Assembly: GCF_007754425.1 (NCBI RefSeq)
Contig: NZ_CP037452.1
Location: 3,199,164 to 3,263,163, forward strand
Length of the DNA stretch: 64,000 bases
Origin: Gimesia fumaroli
GTDB taxonomy: Bacteria; Planctomycetota; Planctomycetia; Planctomycetales; Planctomycetaceae
Direction of reading: 5' to 3'
This document shows, in pieces, positions 35,466 through 45,318 of the stretch (position 1 is the first letter of the stretch; each line of letters starts with the position of its first letter). The notes below the pieces were generated by a model, which was not told where the DNA came from, did no database searches, and worked only from the letters and a program-made list of their open reading frames with translations. Made by a program: the position numbers and the translations under genes.

Positions 35466-37007
35466 ATGCATGGTTCTTACCTCACATCCATGTCATCTTC
35501 ATCGCTCAGCTTATCACCGGGAACAGTTGCCATAAGCTTAAGGGCGCTTTTCCCCTCTGCAAGCTTTGTCGATTGTGCTGACATTTGTGCCACATCGATT
35601 CAGTCTGACAGTCGTTGTTGTGAACCGGGTGATCTTTTCGCAGTCGTACCCGGTACGAAAGAAAATGCCGAAAAATATATTCCTGAGGCGCTCAGAAAAG
35701 GCGCGAAAGCAGTTCTTACAGGCCATCCTTTAGTGGACCTCCCAGTGCCTCAGTGTATCGTCAGTGATGTCCGCAAAGCTTATGCGATTCTCTGTTCTGA
35801 ATTTGCAGGTCATCCAGCCAGTCATCTGCAGACTGTGGGGGTGACCGGTACGAATGGAAAAACGACAGTAACCTGGCTGATTAGAGCCATTCTACAGAAT
35901 ACTGAGCGGCGAACTGGGCTGTTGGGGACGGTCGAATATCATGACGGTGTTACTGCATGGCCTGCTTCATTAACGACACCAGATGCGAGTGAACTATCGC
36001 AGATGCTATCCAAAATGGTCAAAAATAATGTCACTCACTCAGTTATGGAAGTTTCGAGTCATGCGTTGGATCAATGCCGTCTGGCAGGGACAGGACTTTC
36101 GATTGGTGTCGTCACCAATGTGACCCAAGATCACTTTGACTATCATCAAAATCGTGAAAACTATGCAGCCTGTAAGGCAAAGATCATTCAGCACGTCAAG
36201 CCGAATGGGACCGTCGTTTTGAATCGTGATGACTCAGCCTGCCAGGCATTTGCATCCGAAGTAAGTTCGTCACAGTCTGTTTTGACTTATGGTATTCATG
36301 GTCAGGCAGACATTTCAGCCGAGCAGATCCAAGAAACTGTAAATGGAGTTGCATTTCAACTTTTATATGGTGAGATGAGCGTGCCCGTCAAAAGTTCGTT
36401 AATTGGAATGCATAATATATCAAATTGCTTAGCGGCGGCGGCTGTTTGTCTGGCTTTAGGCTTATCGCTGACTGAAATTGCCGAGGGGATTCGCAGCACT
36501 GATTGTGTTCCGGGAAGAATGGAACAGGTGCATTGCGGTCAGCCGTATACGGTACTTGTTGATTATGCTCATACCGATGATGCATTAAGCCATGTAATTC
36601 GAGCTGCCAGAAAAGTCTGTTCACAACGCATTCTGTGTGTGTTTGGAGCTGGTGGTGACCGCGATAATTCCAAACGTCGGTTATTAGGGCTGGCAGGCAG
36701 CGAAGCGGATCAAGTTATCATCACCAGTGATAATCCCCGGAGCGAAGATCCCATGCAGATTATCGAGATGGTTGCGGAAGGTTGTCGAACCAAGGGGATA
36801 ACCCCCGAATTAATTATCGATCGAAAAGAAGCCATCTGTCGGGCGCTCGACGAAGCGCAGGCGGGAGACCTGGTGCTGATTGCCGGTAAGGGGCACGAGT
36901 GCGAACAAATCATTGGAGATCAAAAGATTCCTTTTAGTGATCGGCTGGTGGTCGAAAATTATTTCAGCAACTTACTCTCCGGGAGCTCAGCAAGGATTCC
37001 CGCTTAA
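35466..37007 (+). CDS. murE: UDP-MurNAc-tripeptide synthetase (meso-DAP-adding)
   Basis: A 513-residue Mur ligase. It adds meso-diaminopimelate to UDP-MurNAc-L-Ala-D-Glu. The ATP-binding loop is TGTNGKTT (127-134); SSHALDQ and GMHNISNCLAAAA are conserved Mur blocks. The DNPR motif at 422-425 (SDNPRSEDP) is the meso-DAP specificity signature, predicting DAP-type peptidoglycan. The start is uncertain: the next ATG is at 35490. murF follows 56 bp later. Planctomycetes do make peptidoglycan, so the gene is expected to be functional. Confidence 0.96.
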   Translation: MHGSYLTSMSSSSLSLSPGTVAISLRALFPSASFVDCADICATSIQSDSRCCEPGDLFAVVPGTKENAEKYIPEALRKGAKAVLTGHPLVDLPVPQCIVSDVRKAYAILCSEFAGHPASHLQTVGVTGTNGKTTVTWLIRAILQNTERRTGLLGTVEYHDGVTAWPASLTTPDASELSQMLSKMVKNNVTHSVMEVSSHALDQCRLAGTGLSIGVVTNVTQDHFDYHQNRENYAACKAKIIQHVKPNGTVVLNRDDSACQAFASEVSSSQSVLTYGIHGQADISAEQIQETVNGVAFQLLYGEMSVPVKSSLIGMHNISNCLAAAAVCLALGLSLTEIAEGIRSTDCVPGRMEQVHCGQPYTVLVDYAHTDDALSHVIRAARKVCSQRILCVFGAGGDRDNSKRRLLGLAGSEADQVIITSDNPRSEDPMQIIEMVAEGCRTKGITPELIIDRKEAICRALDEAQAGDLVLIAGKGHECEQIIGDQKIPFSDRLVVENYFSNLLSGSSARIPA

Positions 37008-37063
37008 GCAATAATTTGAACTACATCTGACTGTCAGAGTTTAGAAAATAAAGAATTCATCGT

Positions 37064-38476
37064 ATGGATCGTGTTTCACTCAACAAGGTTATTCAGGTTA
37101 TCCAGGGGACTTCTGTCCTGGCGGATCAGGTAGCCGCTAGTGTTGAGGGGATTTCGATTGACTCCCGAACGACTACTCCAGGGGACTTGTTTTTTGCGAT
37201 CCATGGGCAGCGTTTGGATGGGCACGAATTTGTTGCCGAGGCAATTGAGCACGGCGCGCAAGCTTGTGTTGTAAAGCATGGTACGGAAACAGGTCCACTT
37301 TCACAGCCATTGATCGCTGTAGATGATGTCAATCGAGCTTTGCAGGAGTTTGCTGGCTGGTATCGCAGTCAGCAGCAGGCGACTGTGATTGGTGTGACGG
37401 GGAGTGTTGGCAAAACGACGACTCGAAATATGATTCATTCGGCATTGTCCCCGTTTTTAAAGGGTGTTCAAAGTCCCGCCAATTACAATAATGAGTTCGG
37501 TGTGCCTTTGAGTATTGCACAAATTGAATTGGTTCATGAGTACGCGGTTCTCGAGCTGGCTGCTTCGCGTTCAGGTGAAATTCAGGAATTGGCCCAGATA
37601 GCACAACCGGAACTCGGTGTGATAACAGGAATTGGTCCCTCGCATTTAGAGCATTTTGGAACCCTGGATCAAACGGCAGATGCAAAAGCAGAGCTGTTCG
37701 AACAGCTCTCTGCTCAAGGGTTAGCAGTTGTCAATGGGGATGATCCATTTGCTGAATCGCTGATTTCAAAGACATCGGCTCGGACCCTGACGGTGGGGTT
37801 GGGTGATCAGAATGATTTACAGGCTGTTTTTGTTCGGCAAGCACACGACGGAATAAAATTTCAGTTTGAAGATACAGAATATTTCGTGCCAGCACGGGGA
37901 AAGCATTTTGTGTATGCGGCTTTGTTTGCGATCGCAGTCGGGAAAGAATTTGGATTATCGAATCAGAACCTTATTGAGGGAGTTTGTCAATTTGCTTCGG
38001 TACCGGGGCGCTGTCACGTTGAACAGATCGGTCACTGGACGATCATTGATGATACTTATAACGCCAGCCCTGTTTCGATGAGAGCGGCATGTCAGATTCT
38101 GAAGGATTGGTCGGGCTCCGGTAAACGCATTCTCGTGATGGGGGATATGCTGGAGTTGGGAGCCGAGTCAAGACGGTACCACCATGAAATGGGAGAATTC
38201 ATCGCCGCGTCTGGAATTGATTTGCTTTTTGTCTGTGGAAAACAAGCCGGAGCCGTTGTTCAGGGAGCGGTTTCTGCAAATCTATCCCGGGATCGAATCG
38301 TACAGGCGACGGATGTAAGCGAATTACAAAGTGATGTGGTCTCTTGCCTGGAAGTGGGAGACGTTGTGTTAGTCAAAGGTTCTCGAGGTATGCGGATGGA
38401 ACGATTGATTTCCTATTTGAATCGACAGGTTTCTCTTGATGCTACTTCGGGGGAGAAAAAAATATCATGTGTCTAA
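37064..38476 (+). CDS. murF: UDP-MurNAc-tripeptide D-Ala-D-Ala ligase
   Basis: A 470-residue Mur ligase that adds D-Ala-D-Ala to give the UDP-MurNAc-pentapeptide. The P-loop is VTGSVGKTTTR (111-121). NYNNEFGVPLS and the later DDTYNASPVSMRAA are MurF-type blocks; the C-terminus carries LVMGDMLELG (as ILVMGDMLELG). It lies in the order murE-murF-mraY as in the classical dcw cluster, but with a 292-bp gap before mraY holding a strong hairpin. Confidence 0.96.
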   Translation: MDRVSLNKVIQVIQGTSVLADQVAASVEGISIDSRTTTPGDLFFAIHGQRLDGHEFVAEAIEHGAQACVVKHGTETGPLSQPLIAVDDVNRALQEFAGWYRSQQQATVIGVTGSVGKTTTRNMIHSALSPFLKGVQSPANYNNEFGVPLSIAQIELVHEYAVLELAASRSGEIQELAQIAQPELGVITGIGPSHLEHFGTLDQTADAKAELFEQLSAQGLAVVNGDDPFAESLISKTSARTLTVGLGDQNDLQAVFVRQAHDGIKFQFEDTEYFVPARGKHFVYAALFAIAVGKEFGLSNQNLIEGVCQFASVPGRCHVEQIGHWTIIDDTYNASPVSMRAACQILKDWSGSGKRILVMGDMLELGAESRRYHHEMGEFIAASGIDLLFVCGKQAGAVVQGAVSANLSRDRIVQATDVSELQSDVVSCLEVGDVVLVKGSRGMRMERLISYLNRQVSLDATSGEKKISCV

Positions 38477-38607
38477 ACTTGTGATTTCATCATGTGCTCC
38501 TGGGTTTGCGGGAATCCTGAGCGCGTTCGTTTCGGCGGACAAATCAGCACAGGAATTTGTGATTACTTGGGTCGATCACTCCACTGCTGTATCATGATGA
38601 AATCCTT

Positions 38608-38642
38608 ACCGGACGTCGGGATATGGGGTCTCGGCGTCCGGT
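38608..38642 (+). terminator. Strong GC-rich hairpin between murF and mraY
   Basis: Left arm 38608-38621 (ACCGGACGTCGGGA) pairs with 38629-38642 (TCTCGGCGTCCGGT) over 14 positions, 12 Watson-Crick and 2 G-T wobble, leaving a seven-base loop. The following sequence, GCTTTCATTT, is only moderately T-rich. It may be a terminator after murF or an attenuator/leader structure for mraY. Confidence 0.6.
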
Positions 38643-38768
38643 GCTTTCATTTACGAGTATGTGAATACTCGGTAAAATGAGTCAGAGTCGAGTTCAACAG
38701 GTTAGTGGAATGAATATGAATCCTGGCCCTGATTTGTGTGATACAGTATGTGACGAGAAAAATACTTC

Positions 38769-39875
38769 ATGGTAATCTGGTTATTGAAGACGTTTTCTCC
38801 TCTGCTCGAACAACTCGAAGTTCTCTCAACCGGTGATTCGCGTGTCTTTCTGACGGCACGAATTGCACTGGCCAGTCTTTCTTCTTTTCTGATTGCCTTG
38901 CTGCTGGGTCCATTGGCGATCCGCTGGCTGGAAAAACGGTTTCGTGAGCGCGTTGACAGTGCCTCGGAAAAGTTGAATGAAATCCATGCTTCGAAAAATG
39001 CTACTCCGACGATGGGGGGGATTTTCATCATCGGCGCAATTCTAATTTCAACGTTCCTTTGGGCAGATCTTTCGAACCGTTACGTTCAATTGGGAATTTT
39101 GACAGCCGCGGGTTTTGCTTTGTTGGGGGCTTATGATGACTGGATCAAGCTCAGTACTACTCGGAACGGATTAAAACCTCGTCAGAAGCTACTGGTCCAA
39201 ATCCTCTTTTCAGGAGTCATCGGGACGGCTCTCTACTTTAATAACGCCAATTTGAATTCAGGGCTGGATTTGATTATGCCAGTCACCCGTCTAACTTTTT
39301 ATCTAGGTGTCCTGTTTATTCCCTGGACGATCGTGGTCATGACAGGAAGTTCTAACGCTGTCAATTTAACGGATGGCCTGGATGGGCTGGCCAGCGGTTG
39401 CATGGTTTTTGCCGGCTCGGCCTTTGCGGGGTTGACTTATCTGGCGGGGCATAAAGTAATGGCTGATTACTTACAGGTGCCTTATATCGCCGGGGCTGGA
39501 GAACTGAGTATTCTTCTAGGAGCGGCTGTCGGAGCGGTGCTGGGATTTTTGTGGTTCAATTGCTATCCGGCTCAGGTCTTCATGGGAGATACGGGTTCGC
39601 TGCCTTTGGGGGCATTGCTTGGTTTTGCTGCACTGGTAATTCGTCAGGAAGCATTACTGGTGATTGCCGGCGGAGTGTTCGTTGTGGAAACACTCAGTGT
39701 CATTATGCAGGTATTCTGGTTTCGGCGCACAGGAAACCGGCTAATTGCTTGTAGTCCGCTGCACAACCATTATTTATTCAAAGGCGAGCATGAAATGAAA
39801 ATTGTTGTTCGTTTCTGGATCTGTTCTGCTTTGCTGGCCATTATTGCGGTTGCCAGTTTGAAGATCGCGACCTGA
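38769..39875 (+). CDS. mraY: Phospho-N-acetylmuramoyl-pentapeptide transferase
   Basis: A 368-residue polytopic membrane enzyme that moves phospho-MurNAc-pentapeptide to undecaprenyl phosphate (lipid I). Family blocks: ATPTMGGIFII, GAYDDWIKL (the DDx motif), NLTDGLDGLASG and FMGDTGSLPLGALLG. The His motif, usually PLHHHFE, is PLHNHYLFKG, with Asn333 for the central His. All the other core Asp residues are present. An ATG start with GAGAAA upstream. Confidence 0.95.
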   Translation: MVIWLLKTFSPLLEQLEVLSTGDSRVFLTARIALASLSSFLIALLLGPLAIRWLEKRFRERVDSASEKLNEIHASKNATPTMGGIFIIGAILISTFLWADLSNRYVQLGILTAAGFALLGAYDDWIKLSTTRNGLKPRQKLLVQILFSGVIGTALYFNNANLNSGLDLIMPVTRLTFYLGVLFIPWTIVVMTGSSNAVNLTDGLDGLASGCMVFAGSAFAGLTYLAGHKVMADYLQVPYIAGAGELSILLGAAVGAVLGFLWFNCYPAQVFMGDTGSLPLGALLGFAALVIRQEALLVIAGGVFVVETLSVIMQVFWFRRTGNRLIACSPLHNHYLFKGEHEMKIVVRFWICSALLAIIAVASLKIAT

Positions 39876-40117
39876 GCCTACATTCTTGAAATAGGTGATT
39901 GGCAAGCTAAATAGGGTTTGTTGATCATGTGGCTTTTGTCAGTCAGGAAATGTAGTCCGATTGGAGAAAGGCCTGTTATCACGGTTTTGTCAGCTAGTTC
40001 GTGTCGATGTCGAATGTTTCTAAATCGTGAATTCACAATGGGGTTGGGTTGGTGGAGTATCATTTTACAAGACGATTTCATTGATATCCATTCTCGTTTA
40101 TCGATGAGAGATTTCGA

Positions 40118-41581
40118 ATGAAGTCGGCTTCAATTTTACCACAATCGCAACCGGACCATGACCGCAGTCTGTTCATTTCGATGGCGTGTGCGCTGTTGGG
40201 GATCGGAGTGCTAATGGTGCATAGCGCCAGCATCACCTCCTGGCCGACTGAATTTGAACAGGTTTATTTGTCAAAACATTTGACGTTTCTGGTAATTGCT
40301 GTCACCGTGGCTTCAATTGCTTCTTATATGCCAGCCCGATATTGGTTTGATCGCGCTCCCCTGCTCTTCTGGGGAACCGTAGTTTTGCTGATTCTGGTTT
40401 TAATTCCCGGGGTCGGTACGCGCGTGAATGGTGCGCAACGCTGGTTAAGGTTCGGGGCAGTTTCTCTTCAACCTTCAGAATTGGCAAAAATTGCACTCCC
40501 CCTTTTGACAGTCCGGCTGATGCTGCAGCGGCGACGGTCTTTGAACCATTGGTTCAAAGGAACGATTCCTTTACTAATTCCTCTAGCTATTGTGATCCCG
40601 CTGGTTCTAAAACAACCCGACTTGGGAACATCGTTGTTTCTGGTTGGGGGAGTTGCGATTGCCTTGTTCCTGGGAGGCTGGCCGCTCAGAAACTTTATCG
40701 TTGGGATGCTTTGTGCGATTCCCGCTGTGGGGATGTTGGTGGCATTAAGGCCTTATCAGTTAAAGCGAATCAGTGGGTTTCTTGATACCTGGACTGACTG
40801 GCAATCGGCTCCCTATCAGCTGAAGCAGTCGCTAATGGCGTTAGGAACAGGTGGCGTTTCCGGATCCGGCTTGGGGAAAGGAGCACAAAAATTAAGTTTT
40901 CTGCCTGAAGCAAATACCGATTTCGTGTTTTCGGTGGCAGGAGAAGAGCTAGGCTTGATTGGGACACTCGGAATTGTGGGACTCTGGCTGGGACTGTTTC
41001 TGGCAGGCTTCAATATTATTCGCTCACAGAATCAGAAGTCATATGCCTATGTTGTCGGGTTTACTTTGTTGATGCAGTTGGTTCTTCAGGCGATTATCAA
41101 TGTCGCCGTTGTGACAGCGATGGTGCCTCCGAAGGGGATTTCACACCCCCTCATCAGTTATGGTGGAACAAATTTGATGGTAAGCCTGCTCTCTTTGGGA
41201 ATTATCGTCAGCTTGACCCGGTCGCCGGCGGGGGCAGAATTGTTGATCGATCCGGAGCAAGGAGAAGAGGAGCCGCTATCTGATCCGCAAGCGGTTATGG
41301 AAAGAGATCTCGCAGACTCCGAGTCGGAAGCAGATGAAGAGTACGAGGATGAAGAGTGCGAGGATGAAGAGTGCGAGGATGAAGAGTGCGAGGATGAAGA
41401 GTGCGAGGATGAAGAGTGCGAGGATGAAGAGTACGAGGATGAAGAGTGCGAGGATGAAGAGTACGAGGATGAAGAGTACGAGGATGAAGAGTACGAGGAT
41501 GAAGAGTACGAGGATGAAGAGTACGAGGATGAAGAGTACGAGGATGAAGAGTACGAGGATGAAGATGAGGAGAAGAATTGA
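40118..41581 (+). CDS. ftsW: FtsW (SEDS-family peptidoglycan polymerase) with acidic repeat tail
   Basis: A 487-residue protein. The core (about 1-375) is a SEDS membrane protein: [48 protein letters not shown] and [11 protein letters not shown] are conserved. FtsW polymerises lipid II glycan strands, normally paired with a class B PBP. After the last helix there is an acidic linker and then 15 copies of DEE(Y/C)E, ending EDEEKN. That gives about 90 extra, almost uncharged-free acidic residues at the cytoplasmic C-terminus, far longer than usual. It follows mraY with a 242-bp gap where murD commonly lies. Confidence 0.95.
   Translation: MKSASILPQSQPDHDRSLFISMACALLGIGVLMVHSASITSWPTEFEQVYLSKHLTFLVIAVTVASIASYMPARYWFDRAPLLFWGTVVLLILVLIPGVGTRVNGAQRWLRFGAVSLQPSELAKIALPLLTVRLMLQRRRSLNHWFKGTIPLLIPLAIVIPLVLKQPDLGTSLFLVGGVAIALFLGGWPLRNFIVGMLCAIPAVGMLVALRPYQLKRISGFLDTWTDWQSAPYQLKQSLMALGTGGVSGSGLGKGAQKLSFLPEANTDFVFSVAGEELGLIGTLGIVGLWLGLFLAGFNIIRSQNQKSYAYVVGFTLLMQLVLQAIINVAVVTAMVPPKGISHPLISYGGTNLMVSLLSLGIIVSLTRSPAGAELLIDPEQGEEEPLSDPQAVMERDLADSESEADEEYEDEECEDEECEDEECEDEECEDEECEDEEYEDEECEDEEYEDEEYEDEEYEDEEYEDEEYEDEEYEDEEYEDEDEEKN
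41333..41557 (+). repeat. 15-bp tandem repeat, 15 copies, in frame in the ftsW 3' end
   Basis: The unit is GATGAAGAGTACGAG. Fifteen copies in a row are identical except at one base: TAC or TGC at codon 4, ordered Y,C,C,C,C,C,Y,C,Y,Y,Y,Y,Y,Y,Y. The period keeps the frame. Such near-identity implies recent growth by slippage or unequal exchange. The copy count may differ between strains. Confidence 0.97.
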
Positions 41582-41668
41582 CTGGGAATTTGAGAAGAGT
41601 TTTCCTATGCTGGACCCTTTGATTGGTGTTTAGTTGAAAAGTCACTCCACCAGTGATTCCAGGGTACA

Positions 41669-42820
41669 ATGACCGAGTCTATTCTTAGGAAGAAAACAAT
41701 CGTTTTTGCGGGAGGCGGAACAGGAGGTCATCTGCTTCCTGGAATCGCAGTCGCTGAGCAGTTGGCTTCACTCGGTGAATTTCAGACGATATTTGTAGGC
41801 TCCAACCGCATTGTCGAGCAACAAATCATTGAAAATTCAGGGTATCAACATCTCAGTTTGCCATCGTCATCAACCAGCGATTTAAAACGCGCCCCTTTTC
41901 GATTTCTTTGGCATAATGGCCGCGCATTCTTGCAGGCAATTCGTTTTTTGCGAACAAAAATACCTTCCGTTGTTATTGGTCTGGGAGGTTTTGCGAGTGT
42001 GCCTGTGATACTTGCCGCTTCCTGGTTAAAGATTCCAATTGTTTTATTAGAGCAGAATATCATTCCAGGGAGAGCAAATCAGTTTTTGTTCTCTCGCGCT
42101 TCTCTGGTCTGTATTTCTTTCTCGGAAACAGAATTCAAATGCAAGCGAAGTGGAGTAAATCACAACCAGCCTCGTGTTGTTTTGACAGGGAATCCGGTCA
42201 GACAGCAGATTGTTAATGCAGGAATACAGAAGGGGACGGCAGAAAAATCTACCGAAACTTCAATTCTGATCTTAGGCGGTAGTCAGGGAGCGACAGCTGT
42301 TAATGACGTTGTGCTCTCCCTGCTGAAACAAACCGGAGACGATCTTCCAATGCCACTACATGTGATACATCAGACGGGAGAAGCGGGATATGCGTGTGTC
42401 AATGTTACCTATGAATGGATGAGAAAACAGTGGCCTCAACTGAGGGTGACAGTACAGCCCTTTTTTGATGACTTGACAGAATGGTACACACATACGGATC
42501 TGATCATTTCTCGGGCTGGTGCTACGACGCTGGCTGAAATCGCCTGCTTGGGTATTCCGACCGTTCTGATTCCGTTTCCGAATTCAATCAGAGATCATCA
42601 GTTAATCAATGCCCGTTTTTATGCCGAACGGGGGGCAGCATTCTTGGTGGAACAAGCTCCGGACTCCAATGTGACCGCTCAGTTGCTCAGCAAAGCGGTT
42701 CTGGATTTGTTGAATGGCCCGGAGGAACGAAGCAGTATGTCACAGAAAGTCCATGAACTTGCCTACCCTCAGGCGGCTCACAGGGTTGCAGAGGAGTTAG
42801 TTGAATTAATTCGGGATTAA
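41669..42820 (+). CDS. murG: UDP-GlcNAc:lipid I GlcNAc transferase
   Basis: A 383-residue GT28 enzyme that completes lipid II on the inner membrane face. The N-terminal [20 protein letters not shown] is the MurG glycine-rich signature, and [11 protein letters not shown], with the C-terminal [22 protein letters not shown], completes the nucleotide-sugar site. ATG with AGGG upstream. 87 bp separate it from ftsW. Confidence 0.96.
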   Translation: MTESILRKKTIVFAGGGTGGHLLPGIAVAEQLASLGEFQTIFVGSNRIVEQQIIENSGYQHLSLPSSSTSDLKRAPFRFLWHNGRAFLQAIRFLRTKIPSVVIGLGGFASVPVILAASWLKIPIVLLEQNIIPGRANQFLFSRASLVCISFSETEFKCKRSGVNHNQPRVVLTGNPVRQQIVNAGIQKGTAEKSTETSILILGGSQGATAVNDVVLSLLKQTGDDLPMPLHVIHQTGEAGYACVNVTYEWMRKQWPQLRVTVQPFFDDLTEWYTHTDLIISRAGATTLAEIACLGIPTVLIPFPNSIRDHQLINARFYAERGAAFLVEQAPDSNVTAQLLSKAVLDLLNGPEERSSMSQKVHELAYPQAAHRVAEELVELIRD

Positions 42821-43105
42821 CGGGGGTGCTGTTTTGAACACTTCTGTTTTGGCTGGCTCCTAACTACGGTATTGGATCTGAGCTGCCAGAATTTAGGAAT
42901 ATGACACATTTCAAAGCAGTTTTTCAAGATTTATCGAATCAGAAAAGTCTGTTGATTCACGAAATTGATTCGATTTGTTACCTTCCAAGTTCTTTGACTC
43001 AGCCTGAGGATGCTCAAAATTTCGTAATATACTGTTTTTATGCTACGGCATTTTCAATGAGTCAGATCATCATTTTTTCAAAGAGTAGAGAAACGGAGAA
43101 GAGAC

Positions 43106-44902
43106 GTGTCGCTCATAGTCCAGAAGTTTGGTGGAACGAGTGTTGCCGATACCAGCAAAATTCTCGCTGCAGCGCGGCGTGCTACCGAAATGCATCAAGC
43201 CGGTCACCAGGTTGTGATGGTGGTCAGTGCGCGTGGTAAAAAGACGGACGAACTAGTGCGACTGGCTGCGGAAATGACAGATAGTCCTACTCCGCGTGAG
43301 ATGGATATGTTGCTTTCGACAGGGGAACAGGAATCAGTTGCATTGATGGCGATGGCCATTCATAAGCTGGGGGGCGATGCAATCAGTCTGACAGGATCGC
43401 AAATTGGGGTCGTCACAGATTCCTCGCATACGAAAGCACGTATTATTTCGATTTCGACAGAGCGGATGCGTACTGCTCTGAATGAAGGAAAGATCGTCAT
43501 TGCTGCCGGTTTCCAGGGACGGGATAAGGATTGGAATATCACAACTCTGGGACGAGGAGGCAGTGATACAACCGCGACCGCTCTGGCAGCTGTGCTGGAA
43601 GCAGATATGTGTGAAATTTATACCGATGTGGAAGGCGTGTTTACAACCGACCCACGCATCGTACCGGAAGCCCACAAAGTTGACAGTATTTCATATGACG
43701 AAATGTTGGAACTGGCAAGTTTGGGAGCGGGGGTGCTGCACTCGAGATCGATTGAATTTGCAAAAAAATACCAGGTGCCTCTGAAAGTTCGTCCCTCATT
43801 CTCTGATGGCGAAGGAACTCTGATTGCTGCGGAGCCTTTAGCTGATGCCTCGGTAGTAACCGGCGTGGCTTTTGTGCGCGATGAAGTCCGGGTCAGTTTA
43901 ACCGATATTCCTGATGAGCCGGGAATCATGAGCAGTATTTTTACTCGAATGTCAGAGCGAAAAATTTGTCTGGATATGATCGTACAGGATGTGGGAACGG
44001 GAGGAGTCGCACGGGTTTCCTTTACCGTTCCACAGTCAGATCTGGCGGAAACGCTCACTGCAGCCAGTGAGGCCATTGATGCTATTGGTTCAGGAAAGAT
44101 TCAACATGGAACGAATTTGTCCAAGGTCTCAATTGTTGGAAGTGGCATGCGGAATCATTATGGAGTGGCCAGCCGCATGTTCTCGATCCTGGCCGGAGCA
44201 GGCATTAATGTCGGAATGATTACAACCAGTGAAATTAAGGTGACCGTTCTCGTTGATCGAAATCAATGTGAAGAAGCAGTCCGTGTAATTCATAATGGTT
44301 TCGAATTGGACCGTCTGACTAGTTACTCGTTTGCTACAAATCAGAAATTACCTGCAGGCGAGTGTTCTGAAGAGTCGTCACAGCGGTTGACTCAGCTTGA
44401 GCAGGAAATCATCGATCAGCTAGCCAATATGGAAGACATTGTGGTGAGTGAAGTTCTGCTCGATCAAAGTCAATCTCGTGTGACTGTCAGAAATTTGCCG
44501 GATAATCCCGGAATCTGTTCACGTCTGTTCTCTGTGGTAGCGGAGGGGGGCGTTTCAGTCGATATGATTGTGCAAAACATGGGCGAAGAAGAGCAGGCGC
44601 ACCTTTCGTTTACGGTGCCTCGGACTTCGCTGGAAAAGAGCCTGGAACTTGTGAGGCCCCTGCTCTCGGAATGGGGAAATGCTGAATTGAGTCACGAAGA
44701 AGCGATTGCAAAGCTGTCGGTGGTTGGCATTGGTCTCCGTAGTCATACAGGAGTTGGCCAAAGCATGTTTAGCGCCTTAGCGGAGTCCCAGATCAATATT
44801 CAGATGATAAACACCAGCGAGACCCGGATCAGTGCTGTCGTGGCCCTTGAGCATGGCGAGCAGGCTTATCAGGGGTTGTTGAAGAAATTCGAGCTGGATT
44901 AG
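43106..44902 (+). CDS. lysC: Aspartate kinase with four ACT domains
   Basis: A 598-residue enzyme that phosphorylates aspartate, the first step toward DAP, lysine, threonine and methionine. The kinase domain has KFGGTSVAD at its start, [21 protein letters not shown] (shortened: [16 protein letters not shown]) and [13 protein letters not shown]. Two ACT pairs follow (about 265-410 and 430-595); the second pair repeats the pattern of the first ([16 protein letters not shown] vs [16 protein letters not shown]). GTG start with GGAG. Four ACT domains are known from cyanobacterial aspartate kinases. Its product feeds the DAP used by MurE. Confidence 0.94.
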   Translation: MSLIVQKFGGTSVADTSKILAAARRATEMHQAGHQVVMVVSARGKKTDELVRLAAEMTDSPTPREMDMLLSTGEQESVALMAMAIHKLGGDAISLTGSQIGVVTDSSHTKARIISISTERMRTALNEGKIVIAAGFQGRDKDWNITTLGRGGSDTTATALAAVLEADMCEIYTDVEGVFTTDPRIVPEAHKVDSISYDEMLELASLGAGVLHSRSIEFAKKYQVPLKVRPSFSDGEGTLIAAEPLADASVVTGVAFVRDEVRVSLTDIPDEPGIMSSIFTRMSERKICLDMIVQDVGTGGVARVSFTVPQSDLAETLTAASEAIDAIGSGKIQHGTNLSKVSIVGSGMRNHYGVASRMFSILAGAGINVGMITTSEIKVTVLVDRNQCEEAVRVIHNGFELDRLTSYSFATNQKLPAGECSEESSQRLTQLEQEIIDQLANMEDIVVSEVLLDQSQSRVTVRNLPDNPGICSRLFSVVAEGGVSVDMIVQNMGEEEQAHLSFTVPRTSLEKSLELVRPLLSEWGNAELSHEEAIAKLSVVGIGLRSHTGVGQSMFSALAESQINIQMINTSETRISAVVALEHGEQAYQGLLKKFELD

Positions 44903-44933
44903 CTTCTGAGTATCCCTGTGATTTTCAGGTTGT

Positions 44934-45305
44934 CTAATCAAACGCCGCATCGATGAGCCGTGGAAGCTGTGCTGAAAATTGACTGCGAGGAAGTACCTGC
45001 GTACAGCCGATCTCGCTTGCTTTGGCGAGACGTTCCGTATCGACGTGGGGGCCGAAGGCAATGCTGCTTATGCTGTCATTGCGTTGATGGATTGATTCAA
45101 GCAAGCCCCAGTCCAGATTTTGTTGCGTTAAGTCGATCAGCAGTAACTGTCTGGTTTCATTCGACAACGACGCAGCTGCTTTATTGCAGCTGAGCGCCGT
45201 GCAGAATGTGTAGCCCAGCTCTCTGGCTGTACCAGTGATCTTACTGAGAAACAGCATGTCAGAACAGAGAATGACAATTTGGGGTGTTGAATCGGATTCA
45301 GTCAT
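44934..45305 (-). CDS. Receiver-like (CheY-fold) protein, possibly degenerate
   Basis: A 123-residue protein with alternating beta/alpha segments like a response-regulator receiver: IVILCSD near the start, LLLIDLTQQ at the usual phosphorylation strand, then IAFGPHVDTERLAKASEIGC. The usual pair of acidic residues after strand 1 is reduced to one Asp, and the Lys of the KP motif is replaced (VLPRSQF). It may therefore be a pseudo-receiver. It lies 13 bp after the CaMKII-association-like gene. It could instead be a related Rossmann-like protein. Confidence 0.65.
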   Translation of the reverse strand: MTESDSTPQIVILCSDMLFLSKITGTARELGYTFCTALSCNKAAASLSNETRQLLLIDLTQQNLDWGLLESIHQRNDSISSIAFGPHVDTERLAKASEIGCTQVLPRSQFSAQLPRLIDAAFD

Positions 45306-45318
45306 CGCGGGCGAACAA

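Noticed and set aside
41295-41669. Long minus- and plus-strand ORFs over the ftsW repeat (HPRTL-type and [10 protein letters not shown]-type repeat proteins)
   Set aside because: They come only from the 15-bp period leaving all frames open; neither has a start site or domain and the FtsW frame is clearly the real one.
42821-43105. A riboswitch upstream of lysC
   Set aside because: No recognisable lysine-riboswitch helices or conserved loops in the 285-bp gap.
42901-43239. Plus-strand ORF overlapping the start of lysC
   Set aside because: Its second half is a frame-shifted reading of the aspartate kinase start; its first half has no recognisable features.
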